From positions 62,001-126,000 of the forward strand of contig JBAXPV010000006.1 of NCBI GenBank assembly GCA_037132075.1: DNA of 64,000 bases. Direction: 5' to 3'. The notes under the pieces are model-generated. The model was given only the letters and a program-made list of their open reading frames with translations. It was not told where the DNA came from and made no database searches. The DNA is from JBAXPV01 sp037132075. Its GTDB lineage: Bacteria > Bacteroidota > Bacteroidia > Bacteroidales > CAIXZF01. A program made the translations under genes and the position numbers. Numbering within the stretch: position 1 is the stretch's first letter; each line of letters begins with the position of its first letter. Positions 17,787-26,877 of the stretch are shown in pieces.

Positions 17787-18569
17787 TTACTTCACGACAA
17801 TCTTTTTGCTTACTTGTTTTCCCTGCATGTCAATGTTGAGGAAATAAATGCCTGCTGCCGGGCTGCCAAGATCAATATTGAGAATTCCTGAATTGGTTTC
17901 AGCTTGTTTAACCTGATATATTACTTTCCCGCTAAGGTCGAATACGCTAACTAAATCAACGGTTTCAGGAAGATTTACCACACTGAAGCGTCCCTGGCTT
18001 GGATTGGGGGTGATCATAAGTTGTGCTTGTGGAGCAATAGAAGAGATGCCAACACCGCTGGCTTTATTCACCGTCAGACTCGTCTTGGCAACTGAACCAT
18101 TTGACCCTTTGGCAAAAGCCGCATAAAAAGTAACACTACCCACAGTGGCAGCAGGAGCTGTCCAGCTAAAAGTCCATGTCTTTGTGGAGGAGTTAGATGA
18201 GGAATGTGTTACATATTTGGAACTGACAACTTTACATGCTGTACCAGCTGCTAATGTGCCTAATAAAGTACCGCTTGTGCTCTGAGGAGAACACTCAAAA
18301 CCATATTTGCCTGAAGCAGTGAGATTATTTGTACAGGTAATATGATATAAGGTACCAGGAGTATAACCCTCTGCAGGAATGTCGCTTGTAATCCAACCGG
18401 TGACAACAGCAGCTGTTCCACCATGACAGGAAGTGCAGGTTGATCCATCGGCAGGAGAACCGGTACACCCGGCAGGTGCACCGCTCGGAGAAGAAATGTC
18501 AAAACTCGTTAGGCCAAAGGCAATAAAAAATGCACACGCAAAAGTAATCAGGGTAGTTTTTCTTTTCAT
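17787..18569 (-). CDS. Secreted CxxCH protein with T9SS type A sorting domain (copy 2)
   Basis: A 260-residue secreted protein. After a signal peptide (MKRKTTLITFACAFFIAFGLTSF) comes the phrase GCTGSPADGSTCTSCHGG, which holds a CTSCH haem-binding-type motif, then a beta-sandwich domain of the choice-of-anchor/Reelin-like kind. A C-terminal T9SS type A tail of about 75 residues follows (ITPNPSQGRF, VSVFDLSGKVIYQ, SPAAGIYFLNI, KKIVVK). The tail targets it through the type IX secretion system to the surface. The N-terminal phrase is common in Bacteroidetes proteins annotated choice-of-anchor V; whether haem is really attached is unknown. It is a tandem paralogue of the gene at 18799, nearly identical over long stretches of the tail. 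Confidence 0.85.
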   Translation of the reverse strand: MKRKTTLITFACAFFIAFGLTSFDISSPSGAPAGCTGSPADGSTCTSCHGGTAAVVTGWITSDIPAEGYTPGTLYHITCTNNLTASGKYGFECSPQSTSGTLLGTLAAGTACKVVSSKYVTHSSSNSSTKTWTFSWTAPAATVGSVTFYAAFAKGSNGSVAKTSLTVNKASGVGISSIAPQAQLMITPNPSQGRFSVVNLPETVDLVSVFDLSGKVIYQVKQAETNSGILNIDLGSPAAGIYFLNIDMQGKQVSKKIVVK

Positions 18570-18625
18570 AAATTGTTTGTTTGGGATAAAATAAGTATGT
18601 ATTTACATATTAGAATGCGAAAATG

Positions 18626-18633
18626 CAAAAATA
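18626..18633 (-). promoter_or_regulatory. -7 promoter element of the 17787-18569 gene
   Basis: On the minus strand this reads TATTTTTG, an exact TAnnTTTG match, about 57 bases upstream of the start codon. It shows that the second paralogue can be expressed on its own. Confidence 0.45.
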
Positions 18634-18744
18634 TGTCTCAGTAATTATTGGATTAACATTTATTCACAATAAACTATGCTTATTAATATTGATTCTAAGT
18701 TGTTTGGCAAAAAAAATCCAGGCTTACCAAGGTCTGAAAACAAA

Positions 18745-18781
18745 AAAAGAGGGCGCTCTCAGTTTTGAGACACCCTCTTTT
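18745..18781 (-). terminator. Terminator of the upstream T9SS paralogue, duplicated hairpin
   Basis: Outer stem AAAAGAGGG (18745-18753) with CCCTCTTTT (18773-18781), inner stem TCTCA (18757-18761) with TGAGA (18766-18770). On the minus strand it ends in a run of seven T. It closely resembles the hairpin at 17729-17771, so the terminator was duplicated with the gene. Confidence 0.85.
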
Positions 18782-18798
18782 ACAATTATTAAAATCGA

Positions 18799-19584
18799 TT
18801 ATCTAACGACTATCTTTTTGCTAACTTGTTTTCCCTGCATATTAATGTTGAGGAAATAAATACCCGCTGCCGGGCTGCCAAGATCGATATCAAGAATACC
18901 TGAATTGGTTTGAGCTTGTTTTGCCTGGTAAATGATATTTCCGGTGAGATCAAATACACTAATTAAATCCACGGTTTCAGGAAGATTCACCACGCTGAAA
19001 CGTCCCTGGTTTGGATTGGGTGTTATTGTTAATGGTGCTTGCAGAGCTATAGATGCGATGCCAACACCGCTGGCTTTATTGACGGTCAGACTCGTTTTGG
19101 CAACTGAACCATTTGTGCCGCGGGCAAAAGCAGCATAAAAAGTGACACTTCCAACTGTTGCAGCTGGTGCTGTCCAGGTGAATGTCCATGCTTTTGTTGT
19201 AGAATTAGCAGTATTGTGGGTTACATATTTTGTTCCGGTTATGTGATTGTTAGTACCGGCAACAATAGTCCCTAGTAAAGTACCAGTAGAACTCTGGGGA
19301 GAGCACTCAAATCCATATTTGCCTGACGCAGTTAAGTTGTTTGTGCAGGTGATATTGTATACCTGGCCTGGGGTATAGCCTTCTACAGGAATGTCGGTGG
19401 TGATCCAACCGCTTGCGGCAGAAGCCGTGCCTCCGTGACATGAAGTACATGTGGACCCGTCAGCCGGCGAACCGGTGTTTCCAGCCGCAGCCCCGGCAGA
19501 TGAAGTAATGTCAAAACTGCTCAATCCAAAGGCGAAGAAGAGCGCGCAGGCAAGCGTGATAATTGTTGTTTTTGTTTTCATCAT
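18799..19584 (-). CDS. Secreted CxxCH protein with T9SS type A sorting domain (copy 1)
   Basis: A 261-residue paralogue of the protein at 17787-18569, with the same order: signal peptide (MKTKTTIITLACALFFAFGLSSF), GSPADGSTCTSCHGG, beta-sandwich with WTFTWTAPAATVGSVTFYAAFA, and T9SS type A tail (ITPNPNQGRF, AAGIYFLNI, KKIVVR). The start may be either of two adjacent ATG codons (19584 or 19581). Differences are concentrated in the middle domain, for example the loop after GTLLGT, while the signal and tail are almost unchanged. The two copies lie head to tail about 230 bases apart, each with its own terminator. Function is unknown; a surface redox or adhesion role is possible. Confidence 0.85.
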   Translation of the reverse strand: MMKTKTTIITLACALFFAFGLSSFDITSSAGAAAGNTGSPADGSTCTSCHGGTASAASGWITTDIPVEGYTPGQVYNITCTNNLTASGKYGFECSPQSSTGTLLGTIVAGTNNHITGTKYVTHNTANSTTKAWTFTWTAPAATVGSVTFYAAFARGTNGSVAKTSLTVNKASGVGIASIALQAPLTITPNPNQGRFSVVNLPETVDLISVFDLTGNIIYQAKQAQTNSGILDIDLGSPAAGIYFLNINMQGKQVSKKIVVR

Positions 19585-19826
19585 TTATTTGTAAAAAGTA
19601 ATTCGGTTTGCATTTGCGGAAATAGACACAAATTTCATACTAATGTTCACTGCACCTTTGTAATATTAACATTAATTCACCTCAAATACAGTTATTTAGA
19701 ATCGGTCTTATTAATTTAATACTAAACAGCCTGCCATAGAATCTACTTTCCCGAAAAATCAATTATGTGTCGTGAATAAAGGGATGCTCTTCCTTATGTG
19801 AATGTCGTTCTTTAATGGATTTTACT
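19585..19826. other. Divergent intergenic region without a gene
   Basis: AT-rich spacer between the minus-strand T9SS gene and tamL. No open frame worth reporting; it holds the promoter region for both sides. Confidence 0.5.
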
Positions 19827-19834
19827 TAGGTTTG
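19827..19834 (+). promoter_or_regulatory. -7 promoter element of tamL
   Basis: TAGGTTTG is an exact TAnnTTTG match, 15 bases before the ATG at 19850, so the mRNA leader would be only about 8 bases. Confidence 0.55.
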
Positions 19835-19849
19835 TACTGAGGAATAAAT

Positions 19850-22207
19850 ATGCCTTTAAAAACCAACAACCCCTGTCTGTTTTTTATCATCCTGATATTA
19901 TCAGGTTTGGTTACAGGCTGTATTCTGCCCACCCAGATTGAGAAGGAAAATAAACTTTTAGTCGGTAACAAGATTCACCTGGCCAAGCCGATTGAGACTA
20001 CGTCCGAGTTGAATAATTTTATTCAACAGAAACCGAATTCTAAGATGCTGGGTGTTTTTCGTTTCAAGCTATGGGTATACCGATATTCTTCATCTGGGAA
20101 ACAAGGCCTGATTAAGTCCTGGCTCAATAGAGCTGTAGCCGAGAAACCGGTTTTCCTCGACACCTTGCTTGCAGAGATGGCTGGCCGCAAAATGAAGTTA
20201 TATTTAAACAATGTTGGCTATTTCAATTCTACGGTCAAAAAGACATTTACCTGCAAAAAGCACAAGACTACAGCCAATTTTCACATCGTTCCCGGCGAAG
20301 CATACAGACTCCGGTCATATACCTATAATATTAAAGACAGTGTTCTTCGAAAAATCGTACTCGAAAATGCAATTGATTCGAAAGTAAAGCCGGGGCAAGC
20401 ATACAATTCTTATATGCTTGATAGTGAGCGCGACAGGATAGTTCTGATTCTGAAAAATAATGGCTATTATGCCTTTACGAAGGATTATTTGCATTTTACT
20501 GTCGATAGTGCCTTCTCTAAAAATGCCATGGACCTTGTTTTGACACTCAACAACCCTCTGGTGCCTGATCCGGCGAAACCCGGGCAGAATATTGAAAAAC
20601 AACATAGATTATTTCATGTAAGAAGGGTATTTGTCGTCCCCGACTTCGATCCGCTGAACCAAAATTCAAAGTTGTACGACACCATCACTTATATCAGGAG
20701 GTACGAATCCCTACCCGAGGATACTGTCATTTTTCTATGCCGGGAAAAGCTTAAAGTGAAACCAGCTGTTCTGGCCCGGTCAATGGGGATAAAAACAGGG
20801 GATTTGTATTCACAGGAATCAGCAACCAAGGCCCATGACAGGCTAGGTGACCTGCAGTTTTTCAGGCTCATCAATGTATCCTTTAAGAAAACCGGTGACA
20901 CCATGGCCGCTAAAGCAAATCCAGGTTTGCTCGATTGTGTCGTTCAGCTTTCACGAAATAAATATTCTTCCACCAGTATCGGGGGTGAGCTTACCAATAC
21001 GGGGGGTGACTTTGGCGTATCTATGGTCACCGGATACGAACACCGTAACATCTTTGGCGGGGCCGAATTACTCACGCTGAGCCTCAACGGATCCATGGAA
21101 ATACGCAGGAATTACCTTAATGACTCAGCGGTAAATAATGGTATTTTTAATACTTATGAAGGGGGATTCAGGGCGGGGATCCTATTTCCCAAGTTCATGC
21201 TGCCATTGCGCCAGGAACGATTGGCTGCCTACTTCAGGCCGAAAACCAGGATTAACGGAGGGTTTAACTTTGAAATCACACCCGATTACAAACGTTTTGT
21301 CACTGATGCGGCATTTGGATACGAATGGAAACAAAATAAAAAGATCCGGCATATCCTCAATCCGATTGAGCTCAGCGTGATCAGTATCTTCAATACCCCT
21401 GATTTTCAGCATTACCTCGACTCTATCAAGGACCCATGGTATAGCGAACAATATACCGACCATTTCATCGCAGGAATGAGCTATAGTTTTATCTTCAGCA
21501 ACCAGGACATCAGCCGTAAGGTAAATTTTATCTATTTCAGGGGGAATTTCCAGGCAGCCGGTAATATATTATCCTTGATTAATACGACAATCCCTGCTCA
21601 GAGAAACTCAGAAAAGCAAAATTTATTCATGGGAATCCCCTATGCCCAGTTTGTAAAGATCAACGGGGATTTTCGAGACTACAAGCTCTTTGGGAAGAGT
21701 TCGCTGGTGCTCAGGGCAATGGCAGGTATTGGCATCGCTTATGGAAATTCCGGGGCATTGCCATTTGACAGGGGGTATTATGCCGGTGGTGCCAATGGCC
21801 TCCGCGGTTGGGTCTATGGCTCCCTGGGGCCTGGTGGCTTTAGTAACGAAACCTATATACAACGCTATGATCATATGGGCGATGTTCAACTCGAAGTAAA
21901 TGGGGAGTACCGCTTTCCTATTGTTGGCATGTTCAAAGGCGCTGTATTCTCAGATGCAGGCAATGTTTGGCTTCTTAAATCTAATGATCAGTTTCCTGAG
22001 GGCACATTTTCACGAAATTTTATGAGTCAGGTTGCTATGGATGCCGGCCTTGGGTTTCGCCTCGACTTTAGTTTCTTTGTCTTCCGCCTCGATGGGGCCT
22101 TAAAGCTTAGAAACCCTGCCAACCCACTCGACAAGGTGTGGATCAATTTTCAGGACATTCAGCTCAAAGATGTGATGTGGAACTTCGGTATTGGCTATCC
22201 CTTTTGA
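19850..22207 (+). CDS. tamL: TamL, lipidated BamA/TamA-family outer-membrane protein
   Basis: A 785-residue Omp85-superfamily protein. The N-terminus has a lipoprotein signal (LSGLVTGC, Cys24), a feature of TamL, the Bacteroidetes lipidated form of TamA. POTRA-like domains follow (GRKMKLYLNNVGYFNSTVKK; ERDRIVLILKNNGYYAF; LARSMGIKTGDLYSQESATKAHDRL). The C-terminal half is a beta-barrel of the surface-antigen D15 type, with GGANGLRGW standing in for the conserved loop-6 VRGF/Y motif and an aromatic C-terminus (FGIGYPF). TamL works with TamB in envelope assembly or lipid transport. No tamB lies beside it, so the partner must be elsewhere. A consensus -7 element sits 15 bases before the start. 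Confidence 0.88.
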   Translation: MPLKTNNPCLFFIILILSGLVTGCILPTQIEKENKLLVGNKIHLAKPIETTSELNNFIQQKPNSKMLGVFRFKLWVYRYSSSGKQGLIKSWLNRAVAEKPVFLDTLLAEMAGRKMKLYLNNVGYFNSTVKKTFTCKKHKTTANFHIVPGEAYRLRSYTYNIKDSVLRKIVLENAIDSKVKPGQAYNSYMLDSERDRIVLILKNNGYYAFTKDYLHFTVDSAFSKNAMDLVLTLNNPLVPDPAKPGQNIEKQHRLFHVRRVFVVPDFDPLNQNSKLYDTITYIRRYESLPEDTVIFLCREKLKVKPAVLARSMGIKTGDLYSQESATKAHDRLGDLQFFRLINVSFKKTGDTMAAKANPGLLDCVVQLSRNKYSSTSIGGELTNTGGDFGVSMVTGYEHRNIFGGAELLTLSLNGSMEIRRNYLNDSAVNNGIFNTYEGGFRAGILFPKFMLPLRQERLAAYFRPKTRINGGFNFEITPDYKRFVTDAAFGYEWKQNKKIRHILNPIELSVISIFNTPDFQHYLDSIKDPWYSEQYTDHFIAGMSYSFIFSNQDISRKVNFIYFRGNFQAAGNILSLINTTIPAQRNSEKQNLFMGIPYAQFVKINGDFRDYKLFGKSSLVLRAMAGIGIAYGNSGALPFDRGYYAGGANGLRGWVYGSLGPGGFSNETYIQRYDHMGDVQLEVNGEYRFPIVGMFKGAVFSDAGNVWLLKSNDQFPEGTFSRNFMSQVAMDAGLGFRLDFSFFVFRLDGALKLRNPANPLDKVWINFQDIQLKDVMWNFGIGYPF

Positions 22208-22231
22208 TCACAAGGCTTTGTTTTCCTTCGC

Positions 22232-23659
22232 ATGAATAGCCTCAGTATCATAAATATGTTTGCGGGAAGTTTCCCTTTTGCCCCGACTGACGGACAACGA
22301 AAGGTGATCGTAGCTATGGCCGACTTCCTTTCCAGCCCGCAGCCTGATACCGTTTTCCTGCTGAAAGGTTATGCTGGCACAGGAAAGACAACGCTTGTCA
22401 GCACACTGGTAAAAATCTTGCCCAGGCTCGGCATGAGTTCTGTTCTGCTCGCCCCGACAGGCAGGGCGGCCAAAGTCTTTTCAAATTATTCAGGCCAGAG
22501 AGCGTTTACGATCCACAAGAAAATATACCGTCCTACCGTTTCTTCTGAAGGCAGTGTTTCTGTGAGTCTCATGCCAAATCAGCATAAAAACACCCTTTTT
22601 ATTGTCGATGAAGCTTCGATGATCCCCGATGTGGCTGCCAGCCCCGAGCAGATGTTCAGCAGCGGACGTAGCCTGTTGGAAGATCTCTTTTATTATGTGT
22701 TTTCCGGAGAAGATTGTCATCTTATCCTCGTTGGCGACAGTGCCCAACTTCCGCCTGTCGGAATCACCCTGAGTCCTGCCCTCGACGAACAGTATATCAA
22801 CAAGAATTTCAACTTCAACACACGTTCAGCCCATCTCACAGAAGTCGTCCGTCAGTCACTGGAGTCTGGCATCCTTTTCAATGCAACACGTATCAGGGAA
22901 CAGATTGCAAAGGGTAGTTGTCAACCGCCATTTTTCGACTTGCATGACCATTCTGATGTCATCGATCTGAAAGGCAGCGAATTGGAAGAGGTGCTGGAAA
23001 CCCTTATCTCGCGCAATGACTCCGAAAATACAGTCGTGATCACCCGCTCCAACAAAAGAGCCAACCTCTTTAATGAGGGAATCCGCAACCGTATCTTATA
23101 CCGGGAAGAGGAAATTGCCGCAGGAGACCTCATTATGGCTGTGAAAAATAACTATTTCTGGTTGCCTGACGATGCCAAAGCCGGGTTTATTGCAAATGGC
23201 GATATGCTGGAGATCCTTACTGTCATTAAAAGGACAGAAATCTTTGGCTTTCATTTTGCCGAAGTCAGGGTAAGGATGCTCGACTATCCTGATGAACCGG
23301 ATCTGGAGATCCTCATCCTTTTGGATACACTCCGTTCTGAATCCCCTGCGCTTAGCCAGGCCGAAAATATCCGATTCTTTAATGAGGTAATCGCCGATTA
23401 TGCGGATGTCCCCGACAAACGACACCGGATCCAAAAAGTCAAAAACAACAAATACTACAATGCCGTCCAGGTTAAATTTGCCTGGTCGCTGACTTGCCAT
23501 AAGACCCAGGGCGGACAATGGCCCAATGTCATCGTCGACCAGGGCTATCTCACTGATGAAATGGTCAACACAGAATACCTTCGCTGGCTCTACACGGCAA
23601 TGACAAGAGCTACCGGAAAGCTGTATTTGCTGAATTTTCAGGAGAAGTTTTATCAGTGA
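22232..23659 (+). CDS. SF1B DNA helicase, RecD/Dda-like
   Basis: A 475-residue ATP-dependent DNA helicase. It has Walker A GYAGTGKTT (about 46-54), motif Ia LLAPTGRAA, Walker B LFIVDEASM (Asp126-Glu127), motif III LVGDSAQLPPVG, a motif V region with WSLTCHKTQGGQWP, and motif VI LYTAMTRAT. This is the compact SF1B layout of Dda and RecD2 helicases without the long RecD2 N-terminal region. Members of this group are widespread as single genes in Bacteroidetes and probably work in replication or repair. It starts 24 bases after tamL, so it could be read from the tamL transcript. An alternative in-frame start is at 22256. Confidence in the helicase call is high; the exact pathway is unknown. Confidence 0.9.
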   Translation: MNSLSIINMFAGSFPFAPTDGQRKVIVAMADFLSSPQPDTVFLLKGYAGTGKTTLVSTLVKILPRLGMSSVLLAPTGRAAKVFSNYSGQRAFTIHKKIYRPTVSSEGSVSVSLMPNQHKNTLFIVDEASMIPDVAASPEQMFSSGRSLLEDLFYYVFSGEDCHLILVGDSAQLPPVGITLSPALDEQYINKNFNFNTRSAHLTEVVRQSLESGILFNATRIREQIAKGSCQPPFFDLHDHSDVIDLKGSELEEVLETLISRNDSENTVVITRSNKRANLFNEGIRNRILYREEEIAAGDLIMAVKNNYFWLPDDAKAGFIANGDMLEILTVIKRTEIFGFHFAEVRVRMLDYPDEPDLEILILLDTLRSESPALSQAENIRFFNEVIADYADVPDKRHRIQKVKNNKYYNAVQVKFAWSLTCHKTQGGQWPNVIVDQGYLTDEMVNTEYLRWLYTAMTRATGKLYLLNFQEKFYQ

Positions 23660-23724
23660 CAGGCAACGATTGACGGTTTCACGTGTCCTTGTTAGAGTTT
23701 ATTATTGTTTATCTTAGCTGTAAT

Positions 23725-23732
23725 TATCTTCG
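23725..23732 (+). promoter_or_regulatory. Near-consensus -7 element before the large T9SS protein gene
   Basis: TATCTTCG differs by one base from TAnnTTTG and lies 7 bases before the ATG at 23740. It supports that start over the ATG at 23683. Confidence 0.35.
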
Positions 23733-23739
23733 ATTTTCT

Positions 23740-26700
23740 ATGCGGGTTCATTTAAATCACTTCAGTTGCTTTCTCGTTGCCTTGCTGCTGATCTGTGTTG
23801 ATGTATCCCCACTTTTTGCCCAGGAGATGGCAAACAAGAACCTGAATCTCAGTTATATCAGGGAAAACAAGGGGCAAGTCAACTCCCAGGCATTATTTAT
23901 TGCTACAACTTCATCAGGCAATATCTATTTCTATAAAGACTCTGTTGTGGTTCAAAAGATCGTCCCCAAAAATGCCCTAAGCTGGTTGCAAAGCAGGAAG
24001 AAGCTAAAAAAATATGAAGATTTCAAAGTCCCGAAAGACACCATGACGGTCAGCTGCGAAACCTTCACCTTTCCGGGCCGGAATGACTCATTGCAACTGA
24101 TCCCGGGGAAAGGGGATGGCAGTATTTCAAATTATATCCGGGGCAATGATTCTTCCAAATGGGTCACCAAGCTAAAAAATTACAAAAAGTTATGTTATAA
24201 AAATATATATAATGGCATAGATTATATTTTTATATGTACGACAAAAGGAATTCAAATCTATGTAGATGGGGTAAATAAGCCGGTTCACCCAAAGTCAGGC
24301 CTCACCTCAAATCCCTTATTATTAAGCGTTTCATACCTTGGTGGTTTGAAAAACGATATCATTGTCGGGATGGATGTCGATGAAGTTGGTTGTATCTATT
24401 TGCTTGCGCAAACAGCCAGTAAGAATTTTCCTGTAAGCCCCACAGCTTACCAGGTGCTGTTCGATAGCATTATTGACTGCGCGGTATTGAAATTTGACTC
24501 CACAGGAAAACAGCTGCTTTTTTCGACCTTTATCGGTGGTAAGGCCAACGACCAGGGTGCAAAGATTCATGTCAAACCATTGACGCATCAGGTAATTATC
24601 AGTGGAACGACCCGCTCCCTGGATTTTCCGACCACCTCAACTTCCTATATGCCGGTTTTTACAGGCCAGGAATGGAATTGTTTTGCGACCTGCCTTAGCA
24701 GCCAGGGTACTTCGCTGGTATTTTCCACTTTCATTGGAAGCATAAGAGTAAGTTGGTTGTATGATATGGTCGTGGATAGTGTTGGGAGCCTTTACCTTTC
24801 GGGATTGAGTATCGGGGGATTTCCCGTGACTCCAGGCTGCTATCAGCCACAGCACAGCAGTGTCATCAGCTGGGATATGTTTCTTTGTAAATTAAATGCA
24901 GCTGGGAATACTTTGATATTTTCAACATATATCGGTGGTGTTGGTGAGGAACAGGGCGCTACTTTAGCCGTCGATGCTGCGGGAAACAGCTACCTCTCTT
25001 GCGTCAGCATGGGCTTTGACCCAACCACGGCCGGTGCATTGCATACCAGCATTAGCGGTGTGCGGGATTTGTATTTTTGCAAGATGTCTGCCAATGGATC
25101 TGCTTTGCTTTACGGGACCTATCTTGGCTGGCTGGCACACAATTTTATTATTCCCCTGAGTGAGATGGCTATTGATAAAAAGGGGCTTGTTTGCACTGGG
25201 TTTTCCTATGACCCTGTTTTTTCCACTACTGCCGGAACATTCACCAATGGTCCATCCCTGGTGTTTGGTTACCAGGGGCCAATTGCTTTGTTTAAAATAA
25301 GCCTTAACCTGGATAGCTTGCTTTTTGGAACTCTTCTTTACACAGGCCCTGTAGATTACATGGAGCCTCCCGGGCTTTATCTTTCAGGAAACAAAATCTT
25401 CCTAAGCGCTGAGGTCACAGGACCAATGCCTTCCATTGGATGGTCTCCCATTCCTGCAACTTTATGTGCCTTTGATTCGACCTTTCCCGTGCTTCCTTCT
25501 GACACTAAATGTTCAATCATGGCATTCAATGCCAATGCCACACAGCTGTTGTACAATACGTATTTTGGAGGATCCCGGACAACAGGAGCCCCTGCGCTTG
25601 TCGTAAAAAATAACATGGCTTATATTGCCGGCCAGACCAATTCTCATGATCTGCCAATGACCCCGCTTAGCTTTGACACAACAGCAAGTCCCGGACTCAC
25701 GGATTATGAAGGTTTTTTTGCCAGGATTAGTATGGATAAAATATTAACGGCCGACTTTACAGTGCCTTTTCAGGATTGCCGGTATAGTGATATCATTTTC
25801 AAAAACAATTCCAGGTGTTATAACCACTTTATCTGGAATTTTGGCGATGGTGAAACGTCAACGGCATACGCCCCGGCTCATGCCTATCAGAATCCTGGTT
25901 TTTACACCGTTACCCTCACAGCGAGTAATGCTGCCGGTTTCGATACCATACAAAAAATGATACATGTTCTGTATTATTTTCTTAAGTTTAAGGATTCTAT
26001 CTGCCAGGGAGACTCGGCTTTCATTGCGGGAGGGTATCGTCACATTTCCGGCATATATACCGATTCACTTTTAAGTAAAATCGGTTGCGACAGTATCATT
26101 CAAACATCACTCTATGTTGACCCATTGCCATTATTTTACTTGCCGGCCGATACGGGCTTTTGTGTCGGGGATACTTTGATCCTTGATACAGGTGATCCGG
26201 CCTATTCCTATTTATGGAATGATGGCTCCACAAATCAAAAAATCCGGGTAACAAATCCAGGTATCTATTCAATCACGGCTACCAATAAAATGGGTTGCTT
26301 TAAAGTGAAAGAGGTCTCCGTCCTGGATTTGCCACACCCTAAGTCAACGCTGATTCGTAAAACAGCACTTTGTCCAGGAGAAATGCTTATCCTGTCAACA
26401 GACTCCTGTCTTTCCTGTCATTATTTATGGAATACAGGTGAAACGCAGCCTTCCATTAATGTGTCAACTTCCGGCATATATACACTATTGATATACAACC
26501 AGTTTTGCAGCTTATCAGATACCGCTGAGGTTGTAGATTGCGTAACTGTCAGGCTGCCTAATGTGTTTACGCCCAATCAGGATGGTTACAATGATGCGTT
26601 TCTCGCAGAATATGTTAATGTCGACAAATTCGAATTGAGTGTATTTAACCGCTGGGGTGTTTTGATGTATCATTCAACGGAAATCACTCAGGGCTGGGAT

Positions 26701-26826
26701 GGCAATTTCAACCATAATGCTTGTCCTGCAGGAACTTATTTTTATTATGCTACTTTTGAAGGTTCCGGAAAAGGAGCAATTCCGGTCGTTCAACATTTAC
26801 AGGGGACAGTGATGTTGATGAGATAA
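23740..26826 (+). CDS. Large secreted protein with PKD domain and T9SS type B sorting domain
   Basis: A 1028-residue secreted protein. Signal peptide MRVHLNHFSCFLVALLLICVDVSPLFAQ; then a domain opening NLSYIRENKGQVN (the phrase typical of the DUF7948 N-terminal domain); then about five propeller-like repeats carrying the pattern LxFSTFIGG, AVDAAGNSYLSC, as in SBBP-type beta-propellers. Next come a PKD domain (FIWNFGDGETS, HAYQNPGFYTVTLTASN), Ig-like segments with SYLWNDGSTNQ and HYLWNTGETQPS, and a C-terminal gliding-motility/CHU-type tail (LPNVFTPNQDGYND, FNRWGVLMY, WDG, CPAGTYFYY). The tail marks it as T9SS type B cargo. It probably acts as a surface adhesin or matrix protein; substrate unknown. 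I place the start at 23740 because the signal peptide and a -7-like element both favour it. Confidence 0.87.
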   Translation: MRVHLNHFSCFLVALLLICVDVSPLFAQEMANKNLNLSYIRENKGQVNSQALFIATTSSGNIYFYKDSVVVQKIVPKNALSWLQSRKKLKKYEDFKVPKDTMTVSCETFTFPGRNDSLQLIPGKGDGSISNYIRGNDSSKWVTKLKNYKKLCYKNIYNGIDYIFICTTKGIQIYVDGVNKPVHPKSGLTSNPLLLSVSYLGGLKNDIIVGMDVDEVGCIYLLAQTASKNFPVSPTAYQVLFDSIIDCAVLKFDSTGKQLLFSTFIGGKANDQGAKIHVKPLTHQVIISGTTRSLDFPTTSTSYMPVFTGQEWNCFATCLSSQGTSLVFSTFIGSIRVSWLYDMVVDSVGSLYLSGLSIGGFPVTPGCYQPQHSSVISWDMFLCKLNAAGNTLIFSTYIGGVGEEQGATLAVDAAGNSYLSCVSMGFDPTTAGALHTSISGVRDLYFCKMSANGSALLYGTYLGWLAHNFIIPLSEMAIDKKGLVCTGFSYDPVFSTTAGTFTNGPSLVFGYQGPIALFKISLNLDSLLFGTLLYTGPVDYMEPPGLYLSGNKIFLSAEVTGPMPSIGWSPIPATLCAFDSTFPVLPSDTKCSIMAFNANATQLLYNTYFGGSRTTGAPALVVKNNMAYIAGQTNSHDLPMTPLSFDTTASPGLTDYEGFFARISMDKILTADFTVPFQDCRYSDIIFKNNSRCYNHFIWNFGDGETSTAYAPAHAYQNPGFYTVTLTASNAAGFDTIQKMIHVLYYFLKFKDSICQGDSAFIAGGYRHISGIYTDSLLSKIGCDSIIQTSLYVDPLPLFYLPADTGFCVGDTLILDTGDPAYSYLWNDGSTNQKIRVTNPGIYSITATNKMGCFKVKEVSVLDLPHPKSTLIRKTALCPGEMLILSTDSCLSCHYLWNTGETQPSINVSTSGIYTLLIYNQFCSLSDTAEVVDCVTVRLPNVFTPNQDGYNDAFLAEYVNVDKFELSVFNRWGVLMYHSTEITQGWDGNFNHNACPAGTYFYYATFEGSGKGAIPVVQHLQGTVMLMR

Positions 26827-26877
26827 GGAGGAATTCACGTTTAAACCGGGCTGATTTTTTAACAACAATTAAAAAGT

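Noticed and set aside
18623..18859. 78-residue plus-strand frame between the T9SS paralogues
   Set aside because: It crosses a terminator and the antisense end of a real gene and has no recognisable features.
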